The notes under the pieces: model-generated
What the model was told of the DNA's origin: nothing
What the model saw: the letters and a program-made list of their open reading frames with translations, nothing else
Databases searched by the model: none
Translations under genes and position numbers: made by a program
Part shown: positions 32,595 through 40,532 of the stretch, piece after piece
Numbering within the stretch: position 1 is the first letter of the stretch
Layout: each line of letters begins with the position of its first letter
NCBI GenBank assembly: GCA_034422455.1
Contig: DAOUJQ010000008.1
Span: 113,913 to 177,912, forward strand
Source: UBA1127 sp034422455
Lineage (GTDB): Bacteria; Chloroflexota; Dehalococcoidia; Lucifugimonadales; UBA1127
Reading direction: 5' to 3'
Length of the DNA: 64,000 nucleotides

Positions 32595-33193
32595 GCTCCT
32601 TCCAGCATCGCTTGGGCGGCGGCGAGGTCGTACGGGGTGTCCATGTCGCGGAACGTCCAGCCGTCGGGGTCCAGCACGCGCACCTCGGCCGTCGGCAGCA
32701 ACTCCACCGGCCCTGCGGCCACGAGGTCGCGCATGGCCGCGCGGCCGCTGTCCAGCAGCGCGGCGACGGTCGGGGCGAGGGTCGTGGGATAGACGCCGGG
32801 CATGGGCTGCGGGCCGTCGCCGGTCTCCGGGAGGGTCATGGCGTCCGGGCGTCGGCAGTCGATGAGGGCTTCCAAGAGCGCGGGCTGCAGGAACGGGGCG
32901 TCGCAGGCGACGGCGAGGGCGAAGGGTGTCGGGCAGGCGAGGAGGCCGCTGTAGAGGCCCATGAGCGGACCGCGGCCCGGCTCGGCGTCGGGGACGGTGG
33001 GCAGGCCGAGAAAGGCGAGGGCGTCAGGGTCGTTGGTGACGACGATGATGCCCGAGACCAACGGCTCGACGGCGGCGACCACGTGCTCGATGAGGGTGCG
33101 CCCGCCGAGGGGCAGGAGGGGTTTGGGGGCGCCCATGCGGCGTCCGGCGCCGCCCGCGAGCAGGATGCCGGTGACGTCGTCGTGGCGCGGCAT
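32591..33193 (-). CDS. mobA: Molybdenum cofactor guanylyltransferase
   Basis: MobA links GMP to molybdopterin to make the MGD cofactor. The 200-residue product has the nucleotidyltransferase signature ILLAGGAGRRMGAPKPLLPLGG (residues about 8-29; Lys for GTP), the AVACDAPFL metal-binding segment and GVYPTTLAP. It starts at the ATG at 33193, 2 bp after the methyltransferase stop. A molybdoenzyme of the sulfite-oxidase family is 2 kb away, though that family normally uses the non-guanylated cofactor. A related MocA-type cytidylyltransferase role cannot be fully excluded. Confidence 0.82.
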   Translation of the reverse strand: MPRHDDVTGILLAGGAGRRMGAPKPLLPLGGRTLIEHVVAAVEPLVSGIIVVTNDPDALAFLGLPTVPDAEPGRGPLMGLYSGLLACPTPFALAVACDAPFLQPALLEALIDCRRPDAMTLPETGDGPQPMPGVYPTTLAPTVAALLDSGRAAMRDLVAAGPVELLPTAEVRVLDPDGWTFRDMDTPYDLAAAQAMLEGA

Positions 33194-33195
33194 GG

Positions 33196-34077
33196 CTAGG
33201 CCCCGTTGTGCAAGGGACTCCAACTGACGACTGCCGTACGCCGCGGGCGGACTCCCTTTACGATCAAGCCCTCCGGGGTCTCCTCCAGCAACTCGTCAGC
33301 GGCGGCGCGCAGGCGGTCGTCGGCCTCGGTGCCCGGCTCGACACCGAGGCGGCGGCGGAGCTGGTCGAGGGCGGCGGCGCCGTCATTGTCGAGCACGGCG
33401 GGCTCGGCGGTGAGCATCGACACGTCGGGGTAGACGTCCATGGCCCAGAGCAACCCCAACACCTGCGGGAGGCCGGGGAGCGGGGTGGGGGCCGACCCGT
33501 GGACGCGCTCGTAGAAGGGGATTTCCAGGGCGCCGGGGGTCTCCATCATCTCGACAACCACGACGCTGCCAGTGGCGTGGCGGTGCAGCTTGTCGACGAA
33601 GGGTCCGGCGTCGGGGACGTGGTGCAGGACGAGGGAGCAGAGGACCAGGTCGGCGGAGGGAGCCTCAGCGTCCTCCCAGGGCTCGTTGATGACGGTGACG
33701 TTGGCGATGCCGGCCTCGGCGGCGCGGGCCTTCAGCATCTCGACGGAGTCGGCGGACGGTTCGACGACAGTGACGTGGCGGGCGCGGGTGGCGAGGGGGA
33801 GGGCGTAGCGGCCGGCGCCCCCGCCGACGTCGAGGACGGTAGCGTTGGACGGCAGGACGGCGTAGAGGGCGTTCAACACCGGGTCGTCGGTGCGGAAGGG
33901 GTCCTGGGGCCGGTTGGAGTAGGTGAAGCCGCCATGGCCGCCCGGCCCATGACCATGACCTCCGTGACCGTGGCCTCCATGACCATGTCCGTGGTGGCCG
34001 TCACCGCCTCGAAGGGCGGAGGCGTCGCGCTCGTGGGCCTCTATTTGCTCGCGCCAAGCGTCGATGACTGAGTCCAT
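33196..34077 (-). CDS. SAM-dependent methyltransferase with a His/Gly-rich insertion
   Basis: From the ATG at 34077 (AGGAGG upstream) the product is 293 residues. The class I methyltransferase fold is shown by ATVLDVGGGAGRYALPLA (motif I), VTVVEPSADSVEML, and LVLCSLVLHHVPDAGPF. Residues about 27-50 are almost only His and Gly (GHHGHGHGGHGHGGHGHGPG), a likely metal-binding stretch before the catalytic domain. The gene lies directly upstream of mobA, which suggests a link to metal or cofactor handling, but the substrate is unknown. Confidence 0.8.
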   Translation of the reverse strand: MDSVIDAWREQIEAHERDASALRGGDGHHGHGHGGHGHGGHGHGPGGHGGFTYSNRPQDPFRTDDPVLNALYAVLPSNATVLDVGGGAGRYALPLATRARHVTVVEPSADSVEMLKARAAEAGIANVTVINEPWEDAEAPSADLVLCSLVLHHVPDAGPFVDKLHRHATGSVVVVEMMETPGALEIPFYERVHGSAPTPLPGLPQVLGLLWAMDVYPDVSMLTAEPAVLDNDGAAALDQLRRRLGVEPGTEADDRLRAAADELLEETPEGLIVKGVRPRRTAVVSWSPLHNGA

Positions 34078-34149
34078 GAGAGGTCGCCTCCTAGAAGAGT
34101 TCGTTGAGGTGATTGTACGGGGAAGCGGGTTTAGGTACAAACGGGGGCA

Positions 34150-34228
34150 GGGCAGCCACAAGGGCTGCCCCTACGGCGGGTTCAGGGCGAACGGCCCCGT
34201 CCCTGGATACCGGCTTTCGCCGGTACGA
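34150..34228. repeat. Two hairpin repeats in the gap before the GIY-YIG gene
   Basis: A GGGCAGCC-ACAAG-GGCTGCCC hairpin with CTAC after it (34150-34174) belongs to a fourth repeat type that also occurs at 45788-45812 and 61609-61633. It is followed by a TGGATACCGGCTTTCGCCGG copy (34203-34228) of the CCGGTA-palindrome type. The 227-bp gap 34078-34304 holds nothing else that I can name. Confidence 0.65.
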
Positions 34229-34304
34229 CGAACCCGGAGGGCTGTGGCGAAGCGTCACGTCGCGCGCTATGATGCGATGAGCAACCAAAGCACGGAGGAC
34301 TGCC

Positions 34305-34697
34305 ATGGCATGGGGATCTCGAGGCGGTGGGCGGTCCAGGCCGTCTTCCCGCGCCAGCCGCCGACCCAAGGGGCAAGTCCGCGGCGGCAAGTCGGTGCAA
34401 TACTCCATCAAGTCGTCCCGCGGGAGCACAAAATATATCGGCGTCACCAACAACCCATCGCGCCGCGCCAAGGAGCATCGGGAATCCGGCAAGTTCGCGA
34501 CCGGCGATCGGTTTCGTGTCGAGACGAGGCCGGTGAGCCGCGAAAAGGCCGAGCGGGTCGAAAGCGCCAAGCTTGCATCCTACCGGGGCAGCCACCGCGG
34601 CCGAAACCCACGGCACAACACCACGCGCAGCGGCCAGTTCGAGGGGCGCCGTAGCGGCGGCGGCTTCGGGAACTTCCTGCGCAAGCTCTTCGGGTAG
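34305..34697 (+). CDS. Small GIY-YIG-like nuclease-fold protein
   Basis: The 130-residue product, preceded by GGAGG, has a basic disordered start (residues 1-30), then QYSIKSSRGSTKYIGVTNNP and SRRAKEHRESGKF, which match the GIY-YIG core: a GIY-like strand, the YIG strand, and the conserved Arg/His helix. SREKAERVESAKLASYR follows the family's SxxxAxxxExxLI pattern with the Glu. The tail is Arg/Gly-rich (FEGRRSGGGFGNFLRKLFG). It stands alone and could be a repair or mobile-element nuclease. The fold assignment is by eye. Confidence 0.62.
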   Translation: MAWGSRGGGRSRPSSRASRRPKGQVRGGKSVQYSIKSSRGSTKYIGVTNNPSRRAKEHRESGKFATGDRFRVETRPVSREKAERVESAKLASYRGSHRGRNPRHNTTRSGQFEGRRSGGGFGNFLRKLFG

Positions 34698-34811
34698 TCC
34701 CCCTTTCCCCGCAAGTGGGGGATGGGTGGAGACGTGCTGCCACGCAGACTGTGGCAGAGTCGCAACCGCCGCGCTAATATTCGACTAGCAAGTTGACCCT
34801 GGAGGTGCATG

Positions 34812-35378
34812 ATGGCCGACTACTCTATGGACGCATTCATCGAGGACGTGCGGAAGGTCTTTGCGGAGACCGACGACGCCAAGGCGCAGGCGCAGGCCGT
34901 GTGCGGGCACATGACCAAGCTGCTGCAGGTGCCGAACCTGCTGGACGGGAAGCTGGACGTGCCGGAGACGGGCTCCGCCACCGCGAGCCTGTACCAGGAC
35001 GAGGACTACGGCCACCCGGCGCCGGGCTTCTGGCTGATGTGCAACGCGCAGGCCAAGGGCGGCGCAACGGCCGGTGTGAGCCCGCACGACCACGGAGCAT
35101 CGTGGGTGGTGTACGGCGTGTACTCGGGCGCGATCCAGCAGTCGACGTGGCGGTGGGGCTTCCACGAGCCGGACCGCACCGTCGCGAACTTCGAGCAGGC
35201 GGCCGAGTGGGTGCAGAACGAGGGCGAGGTGGCCTACTTCCTGCCCGGCGTCATCCACGCGCAGAAGAACGTCTTCGACGGGCCGTCGGTCGTCGTGCGG
35301 CTGGAGGGGCAGAAGCTGACGGGCGTCATCCGGCACCGGTACAACGCGGAGACGGGCGCGGCGACGCTGTACGGGTAG
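34812..35378 (+). CDS. Cupin-fold metal-dependent protein
   Basis: The 188-residue product (ATG at 34812, six bases after GGAGG; another ATG is one codon before) has a cupin metal site: VSPHDHGASWVVYGVYSG with HxH plus a later His in FLPGVIHAQKNV. The layout resembles the cysteine-dioxygenase-like or COG5553 single-domain cupins. The first 45 residues are helical. It is 83 bp upstream of the sulfite-oxidase-like gene on the same strand, which makes a sulfur-compound role possible. No function is established. Confidence 0.68.
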   Translation: MADYSMDAFIEDVRKVFAETDDAKAQAQAVCGHMTKLLQVPNLLDGKLDVPETGSATASLYQDEDYGHPAPGFWLMCNAQAKGGATAGVSPHDHGASWVVYGVYSGAIQQSTWRWGFHEPDRTVANFEQAAEWVQNEGEVAYFLPGVIHAQKNVFDGPSVVVRLEGQKLTGVIRHRYNAETGAATLYG

Positions 35379-35461
35379 CCGCGGGGCAATCTCCGTTGCC
35401 GAGAACCAACACCCCTCCGGACAGCGGCGAGCCGCTGTGGGAGTTCGCCAGCGCGCGGGGC

Positions 35462-36652
35462 ATGGGCCGCCGCCAGTTCCTGCAACTGCTGCTTGCGGGC
35501 GGCGCGACGGCGGTGCTGGCGGCATGCGTGGGCATGGAGCGGTCTTCAACGCCACAGGCCACGTCCTCGCCAACGGCCGGCGAACCCGCAGCAGACTCCC
35601 CCTTCTTCAAGGATCCCACGCCGTTCATCCAGCGTGACAACAAGGGGCTGGAGGCACGCATGGAGAACATGCAGGGCCTCATCACGCCCAACCGCTACTT
35701 CTTCGTTCGCAACAACTCCGTCAGCCTCGACCTAGACGCCTCGGACTGGCGGCTGCACGTCGAGGGCGACGCGGTGGCGCTGCCGATCAAGCTGTCGTAT
35801 GAAGAGGTCAAGGCCCTCCCGAGCCGCACGCTGGTCTCGTACTTGGAGTGCGCGGGCAACCACAGGGCGATGTTCGGCATCCTCAAGGGCCAAGAGTCGT
35901 CCGGGACGCAGTGGATGACGGGGGCCGTCGGCAACGGCGAGTGGCTCGGTGTGCGGCTTTCGGACGTGCTGACGCTGGCGGGCATCCGTGACGACGCGGT
36001 GAGCGTGCTGCTGGTGGGGCTGGACACGGAGTCGCCGGAGGGAGGGTTCCGGTACGTCCTGCCCGTCGAGAAGGCGATGCACCCGGACACCCTGCTGGCC
36101 TACGCCCTCAACGGCGAGACGCTGCCCAGGGACCACGGCTTTCCCCTTCGAGCGGTCGTGCCCGGCTGGGTGGGCAGCTCCCACATCAAGTGGCTGGGGC
36201 GCATCTTCGTTTCGAGCGAGCAGCTGTGGACGCGGAACAACACCACGTCGTACACGCTCATCGGGGACGCGTACCCGCCCGAGGGGGAGTCGGAGGGCGT
36301 GCTGGTGACCGAGCAGGTGATCAAGAGCGCGCTGGCGTTGCCGTGGCCGGCGGAGCTCGCTGCGGGGCGGCAGCGCATCCACGGCTACGCGCACTCGCCG
36401 GCGGGGCCGGTCACCCGCGTCGAATGGAGCGCGGACGAGGGACGCACCTGGGCGGAGGCCTCGGTCTCGCCGACGCAGCCGGACTACTCGTGGGCGCGGT
36501 TCGAGTTCGCGTGGGACGCGGAGGCGGGGGAGCGCACGATCATGACGCGGGCCACGGACGCCACGGGCAACACGCAGCCCGACGCAGTGCCGTTCAACGA
36601 GAAGGGCTACCTGTTCAATCAGCCAGTACCGCATCCGATACGGGTGAGGTAG
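35462..36652 (+). CDS. Tat-exported sulfite oxidase-family molybdopterin oxidoreductase
   Basis: The product is about 396 residues from the ATG at 35462. It opens MGRRQFLQLLLAGGATAVLAAC, a twin-arginine signal that ends in a lipobox (LAAC), so it is probably a folded, membrane-tethered lipoprotein outside. An in-frame TTG at 35396 would give a longer n-region. The Mo ligand Cys is in SYLECAGNHRAMF, and the Moco-binding HGFPLRAVVPGWVGSSHIKWL follows. The C-terminal part (RIHGYAHSPAGPVTRVEWSADEGRTW) is the dimerisation domain. No heme domain is present, so electrons go to a separate acceptor. Sulfite or a related sulfoxide is the likely substrate. Confidence 0.86.
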   Translation: MGRRQFLQLLLAGGATAVLAACVGMERSSTPQATSSPTAGEPAADSPFFKDPTPFIQRDNKGLEARMENMQGLITPNRYFFVRNNSVSLDLDASDWRLHVEGDAVALPIKLSYEEVKALPSRTLVSYLECAGNHRAMFGILKGQESSGTQWMTGAVGNGEWLGVRLSDVLTLAGIRDDAVSVLLVGLDTESPEGGFRYVLPVEKAMHPDTLLAYALNGETLPRDHGFPLRAVVPGWVGSSHIKWLGRIFVSSEQLWTRNNTTSYTLIGDAYPPEGESEGVLVTEQVIKSALALPWPAELAAGRQRIHGYAHSPAGPVTRVEWSADEGRTWAEASVSPTQPDYSWARFEFAWDAEAGERTIMTRATDATGNTQPDAVPFNEKGYLFNQPVPHPIRVR

Positions 36653-36822
36653 GGCGGGGCGGCGAACCCACATTTCCGCCGCGACCGGGAGATTCTCGAC
36701 TCGAATACGCACCATTCGCGTTTGGCGGGTGGCGTCGGCGGGGCCCTGTGTCATAATGGGGCGATACCGGAGCAGGGCCGTCATCCGGGCGCAGGATGCC
36801 CCGCGACGCAAGGAGAGGAACG

Positions 36823-38133
36823 ATGCTGTCACAGCGAGACAACGAAATGCTCTGCCAGGTTGGGTCGGGCACGCCTATGGGTGAGCTCTTCCGGCGCTTC
36901 TGGCTGCCCGCGCTGCTGTCGTCGGAGCTGCCGGAGCCGGACTGCCCGCCGGTGCGGCTGAAGCTGCTCGGCGAGAACCTGGTCGCGTTCAGGGACAGCG
37001 AAGGCCGGGTGGGCGTCGTCGACAACTTCTGCCCGCACCGCCGTGCCAGCTTGTTCTTCGGGCGGAACGAGGAGGGCGGGCTGCGGTGCGTCTACCACGG
37101 GTGGAAGTTCGACGTGCACGGGGACTGCGTCGACATGCCGTCGGAGCCGGCGGAAAGCAACTTCAAGGAAAAGGTCAAGATCACGTCGTACGCGGCCCAG
37201 GACTTCGGCGACGTCATCTGGATTTACATGGGGCCGCCCGAGCTGAAGCAGCCGCTGCCACAGTTCGAGTGGGCGCGGGTGCCGTCGGAGCAGCGGCGAG
37301 TGTCGCGGTGGATCCAAGACTGCAACTACATGCAGGCGCTGGAGGGGGACCTGGACTCGACGCACGTGTCCTTCCTGCACCGGTGGATGGACCCGGACCA
37401 GGCGACGCCGTGGGACCCGCAGCAGCGGCAGCGGCGCCGGACGACGGCCAGCGGCCAGGCGTTGCTGTACCGAGAGGGCGCGCCGCGGTTCTCGGTGAAG
37501 GAGACGGACTTCGGGATGGTATACGGGGCGCGCCGGCCGGCGGGCGAGGGCCAATACTACTGGCGGGTCACCAACTACTTCATGCCGGTCTACACGATGC
37601 CGCCGCAGCCGACGAGCTGGTTCGGGCACGCGTGGGTGCCGGTGGACGACACACACATGTCATGCCTAGGTTTTGCGTGGAACCCGAACGAGCCGATGAA
37701 CACGCCGATGGGCAGCACGACGGGACAGATCGAGCTTGAGCGGGTGCAGATGCGCTTCGACGACGGCTTCACGATCGACACGTGGCGGGACGTGCGGCAG
37801 GCGACCAACGACTACGGCATCGACCGGCAGCTACAAAAGACGGGCAACTTCACGGGCATCGGGCCGCAGCGGACGCAGGACGTCATGGTGAACGAGACGC
37901 AGGGCGGGATGTCGGACCGGTCGAAGGAGCACCTGGGGACGACGGACCTGGCGATCATCGCGGCGCGGCGGATGCTGCTGCGAATGGCGCGGGAGCTGCA
38001 AGAGGGCGTCGAGCCGACGGCGGCGCAGCAGGGCGACCTGTACCATGTGCGGGCCATCGACGTGGTGACGGAGGAGTCGACGCTGCCGGGGGTGCTGGAG
38101 CGGCACGCGGACATCGCGACGGCGACGGTGTAG
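36823..38133 (+). CDS. Rieske non-heme iron oxygenase, large subunit (2 of 5)
   Basis: This 436-residue member has Rieske ligands C70-P-H72 and C89-V-Y-H92, followed by GDCVDMPSEPAESNFKEKVK, a block shared almost word for word with copies 3-5. The catalytic iron site lies in EGDLDSTHVSFLHRW. The ATG at 36823 follows GGAGAGGAACG. It lies 170 bp after the sulfite-oxidase-like gene, and no redox partner is adjacent. A distinctive Arg/Gln-rich loop (QQRQRRRTTASGQ) follows the catalytic His. Confidence 0.93.
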   Translation: MLSQRDNEMLCQVGSGTPMGELFRRFWLPALLSSELPEPDCPPVRLKLLGENLVAFRDSEGRVGVVDNFCPHRRASLFFGRNEEGGLRCVYHGWKFDVHGDCVDMPSEPAESNFKEKVKITSYAAQDFGDVIWIYMGPPELKQPLPQFEWARVPSEQRRVSRWIQDCNYMQALEGDLDSTHVSFLHRWMDPDQATPWDPQQRQRRRTTASGQALLYREGAPRFSVKETDFGMVYGARRPAGEGQYYWRVTNYFMPVYTMPPQPTSWFGHAWVPVDDTHMSCLGFAWNPNEPMNTPMGSTTGQIELERVQMRFDDGFTIDTWRDVRQATNDYGIDRQLQKTGNFTGIGPQRTQDVMVNETQGGMSDRSKEHLGTTDLAIIAARRMLLRMARELQEGVEPTAAQQGDLYHVRAIDVVTEESTLPGVLERHADIATATV

Positions 38134-38170
38134 AAGTACGCCAGTCTGGAAACTAGGCCGCCCCGTTTGT

Positions 38171-38195
38171 CCTTCGACGGAGCTCAGGACGAACG
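38171..38195. repeat. CCTTCGAC-type repeat between Rieske gene 2 and the LRR gene
   Basis: One copy, CCTTCGACGGAGCTCAGGAC and on, with a GGAGC middle, lies 37 bp after the Rieske stop and 20 bp before the stop of the convergent leucine-rich repeat gene. Confidence 0.7.
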
Positions 38196-38215
38196 GGGTG
38201 GGGAACGATATTCTG

Positions 38216-38971
38216 TCACTGCCCGTCGTCCGCGCAGAAGGACAGGTCACCGAGGTTAGACTCTCCAAGATACAAATGTTCCTGCAGGGCTGCGGGTACA
38301 CAGCCGGTCCACGAGTTTGTCCAAAAATAAGGGTGCGACAGATGCAAGGTATTTAGTTTGCGGAGATTTCCCAACTCCGATGGGATCTCCCCTCTCAATT
38401 TGTTAGATCTGAGATCCAGCACCTCCAAGTTGGACAGGTTACCTAGCTCATGCGGGATCCCTCCGCTCAACTCGTTCTTGCTGAGGTCCAGCACCCTAAG
38501 CTTGGATAAGTTACCTAGTGTACGTGGAATAAATCCGCTTAGCCGAAAGTCCGCAGGAACAGAGATGACCGAAGAACCACTGTCGCTTACCACCGAGTAA
38601 TCGATAAAGCCGCCACTTAGATCCAACATCTCGAGATTGGCCAAGGCACCAATTTCTTTCGGGATCCAGCCATGTAACCGGTTATCGGGAAGCCTAAGCG
38701 CAGTGATGCGCCCACTTGTATCAATGGTTATCCCAGACCAACGCTGTAAGGGCGCGTCAGTAAACCAGTTCAATTGACGCACCCAAAAAATGCCGCCCGC
38801 CGAATCATAGAGAGCCCTCAGAACTTCCCGCTCCATTTCCAGAACATCTGCTGATGCGGTTCTGTTTCGTACGCGGTCTCCCACACCAGCCACTAGAAAC
38901 CCCAAAATCAGGAGCATGAGAACCGCTATCAGAGTAATCAACCATGGGCCAAGTCGAGCCATTTCACTCAC
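38216..38971 (-). CDS. Membrane-anchored leucine-rich repeat protein
   Basis: The 251-residue product has an N-terminal membrane helix (PWLITLIAVLMLLILGFLVAG) and then the typical entry DVLEMEREVLRALYDSAGG ... WSGITIDTSGRITALRLP. At least five repeats follow in the plant-like pattern LxxLxxLDLSxNxLSGxIPxELGN, for example LRVLDLSKNELSGGIPHELG and LEVLDLRSNKLRGEIPSELG. The end has two Cys that may form a disulfide. Its DNA is visibly richer in A+T than its neighbours, which hints at transfer. Binding partner unknown. Confidence 0.82.
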   Translation of the reverse strand: MSEMARLGPWLITLIAVLMLLILGFLVAGVGDRVRNRTASADVLEMEREVLRALYDSAGGIFWVRQLNWFTDAPLQRWSGITIDTSGRITALRLPDNRLHGWIPKEIGALANLEMLDLSGGFIDYSVVSDSGSSVISVPADFRLSGFIPRTLGNLSKLRVLDLSKNELSGGIPHELGNLSNLEVLDLRSNKLRGEIPSELGNLRKLNTLHLSHPYFWTNSWTGCVPAALQEHLYLGESNLGDLSFCADDGQ

Positions 38972-39225
38972 TACTTCAATCCCTCATAGCCGAAACGCTC
39001 TTTTGAGAGAAAGTGTTCCCTGACTCAACTTGCCCTTTTCGGCTCCGGTGATTTGGTGGGAATAGAAAATCGGCGCCATCTGATTGGCACATAGCAGTCT
39101 CCCAAAATGGCGAGCCTACTTGCCTTTCAGCGCATCTTTACATTAACCGGACGAGACGCTCCGACGAAGGGGCCATGATCCAGACTGACATGGATATGGC
39201 AAGTGGGTCTTGGCACGCCCAATTC
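38972..39225. other. Gene-free stretch with an inverted repeat
   Basis: No open frame is supported in this 254-bp, A+T-richer stretch. An inverted repeat AGCCGAAA (38988-38995) and TTTTCGGCT (39036-39044) is separated by about 40 bases and lies just upstream of the LRR gene, so it could be part of its control region. I see no clear promoter hexamers. Confidence 0.35.
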
Positions 39226-40050
39226 CTACCTCAGCGCCCACACGCCGTCGCCGGTGTTGACGCGGCCCTCCGAGAGGAGCTTGTCGAGGTGGCTCTGGAC
39301 CTGCTCGGCGGCGATGGCGAGGCGGGCCTCCGGGATGTCCGTGTAGAGGGCGTCGCGGATCTGGATGACAGTGCAGGGGCCAAGGGCGAGCTGCGAGAGC
39401 ACCTGCTCCTCGCGCTGGCGGCGGTGCTCGATGAGCTCCTCCATCCTCGCAACGGGGTCGATGACCGGGCCGCCGTGGCCGGGGTAAATCACGCGCGGCT
39501 CCAGCTCGCGGAGGGCAGCGACAGACTGGACGTAGAGGCGGAGGTCGCCCTCGCCGGGGCGGACGAGCGTGGTCGTCACGCCGAGGACGGTGTCGGCGGA
39601 GAGGAGGGCGCGGCGCTCCCGGGCGAGGACGGCGACGCTGCCCATGGTGTGGCCGGGGGCGTGGATAACCTCCAGGGTGAGGCCGCCAAGGTCAAAGGTC
39701 TCGCCGCCCCGCAGCTCCTCGTCCACCTCCGCTTCACCCTGGAAGCGCTCCTGCTCGATGGCCTCGCGGTCGTCCGCATGGCAGAGGATGGGGGCGTCAT
39801 TGTCGCGGCGCAGGAGGAGGGCGCCGCCAGCATGGTCGCGGTGGCGATGGGTAACCAAGACGCCCAGGATGGGAGGGCCGCCGGCCTGCCGGATGTAAGC
39901 CATGCGAGCGGCGTGGTCGTCGGCCTCATCGTAGCCGGAGTCGATGAGCATGGCGGCGCGGGAGCCCTGCACGAGGTAGACGTTTGGCGAGGGTAGGCCG
40001 AAGGGCTGGCGGCCATGGGCCATCTGGTGGATTCCGCGTTCAAGCTCCAC
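39226..40050 (-). CDS. Metallo-beta-lactamase fold hydrolase
   Basis: The 274-residue product starts at a GTG at 40050. It has the zinc motif THRHRDHAGG (HxHxDH with Arg inserted pattern), the distal His in HAPGHTMGSVAVLARE, the Asp in LLSADTVLG and the last His in YPGHGGPV. The C-terminal helix-turn region around IRDALYTDIPEARLAIAAEQVQSHLDKL is like that of LACTB2-type or glyoxalase II-like hydrolases. It follows a small unknown gene by 8 bp and probably shares its transcript. Confidence 0.88.
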   Translation of the reverse strand: MELERGIHQMAHGRQPFGLPSPNVYLVQGSRAAMLIDSGYDEADDHAARMAYIRQAGGPPILGVLVTHRHRDHAGGALLLRRDNDAPILCHADDREAIEQERFQGEAEVDEELRGGETFDLGGLTLEVIHAPGHTMGSVAVLARERRALLSADTVLGVTTTLVRPGEGDLRLYVQSVAALRELEPRVIYPGHGGPVIDPVARMEELIEHRRQREEQVLSQLALGPCTVIQIRDALYTDIPEARLAIAAEQVQSHLDKLLSEGRVNTGDGVWALR

Positions 40051-40058
40051 GGCGATCC

Positions 40059-40415
40059 CTACCGCGGCGCTGACTCGGGCGTCGTGCCGTAGAGGGAGCG
40101 GATAACGGCCTGAATCTCCTTGGCGGCCTCCACGCCCTGGCGTGCGCCCACAAGGTAGTGGGCGTTGTAGACGTGGTCGCGGGCGTCCTTCAGCCGCTGG
40201 GTCATCTCCTTGGTCTCGTTGCCGCGGAGGGCAAAGTTCACCTGGGCGTCGGCCTCGCGCCAGACGAGGTTCATCTCGATCTCGCGGGTGAAGTACTCCT
40301 CTTCACCGTTGCTGTCGGCGAGGCGGGCGATGAAGTCCAGCAGCGTGTCCGCCGCCAGGTCTTCGATTACGGCGATGGGGTCCGTGTCATTCCAGGTGAA
40401 GTAGATGCCGTCCAT
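40059..40415 (-). CDS. Conserved-looking hypothetical protein (118 residues)
   Basis: I do not recognise this protein. From the ATG at 40415, behind GAGAGGGTGATC, it reads 118 residues with a mixed helix/strand character (MDGIYFTWNDTDPIAVIEDL, EIEMNLVWREADAQVNFALRG, then a long helix). It is charged and has no membrane segment. A longer open frame upstream overlaps the divergent nuclease gene and is rejected. It precedes the metallo-beta-lactamase gene by 8 bp. Confidence 0.65.
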   Translation of the reverse strand: MDGIYFTWNDTDPIAVIEDLAADTLLDFIARLADSNGEEEYFTREIEMNLVWREADAQVNFALRGNETKEMTQRLKDARDHVYNAHYLVGARQGVEAAKEIQAVIRSLYGTTPESAPR

Positions 40416-40495
40416 GATCACCCTCTCTCCCGCCAAGTGCCCGTAAGCATAGCGGAAAGGCGCGGAATGCGCCATGCGGGAGAGGCGGGCGCGGC

Positions 40496-40501
40496 TATAA
40501 T
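40496..40501 (+). promoter_or_regulatory. Consensus -10 element upstream of the RecB-like nuclease gene
   Basis: A perfect TATAAT lies 31 bases before the ATG at 40533. No clear -35 is seen at the usual distance, so the promoter call rests on the -10 and its position alone. Confidence 0.4.
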
Positions 40502-40532
40502 GGCGGCAACACTGCAACAGAAAGGCCCAGGT

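Noticed and set aside
34793..35461. N-terminal extension of the sulfite-oxidase-like protein across the cupin gene
   Set aside because: It overlaps the whole cupin gene in another frame, and the Tat signal marks the true start near 35396-35462.
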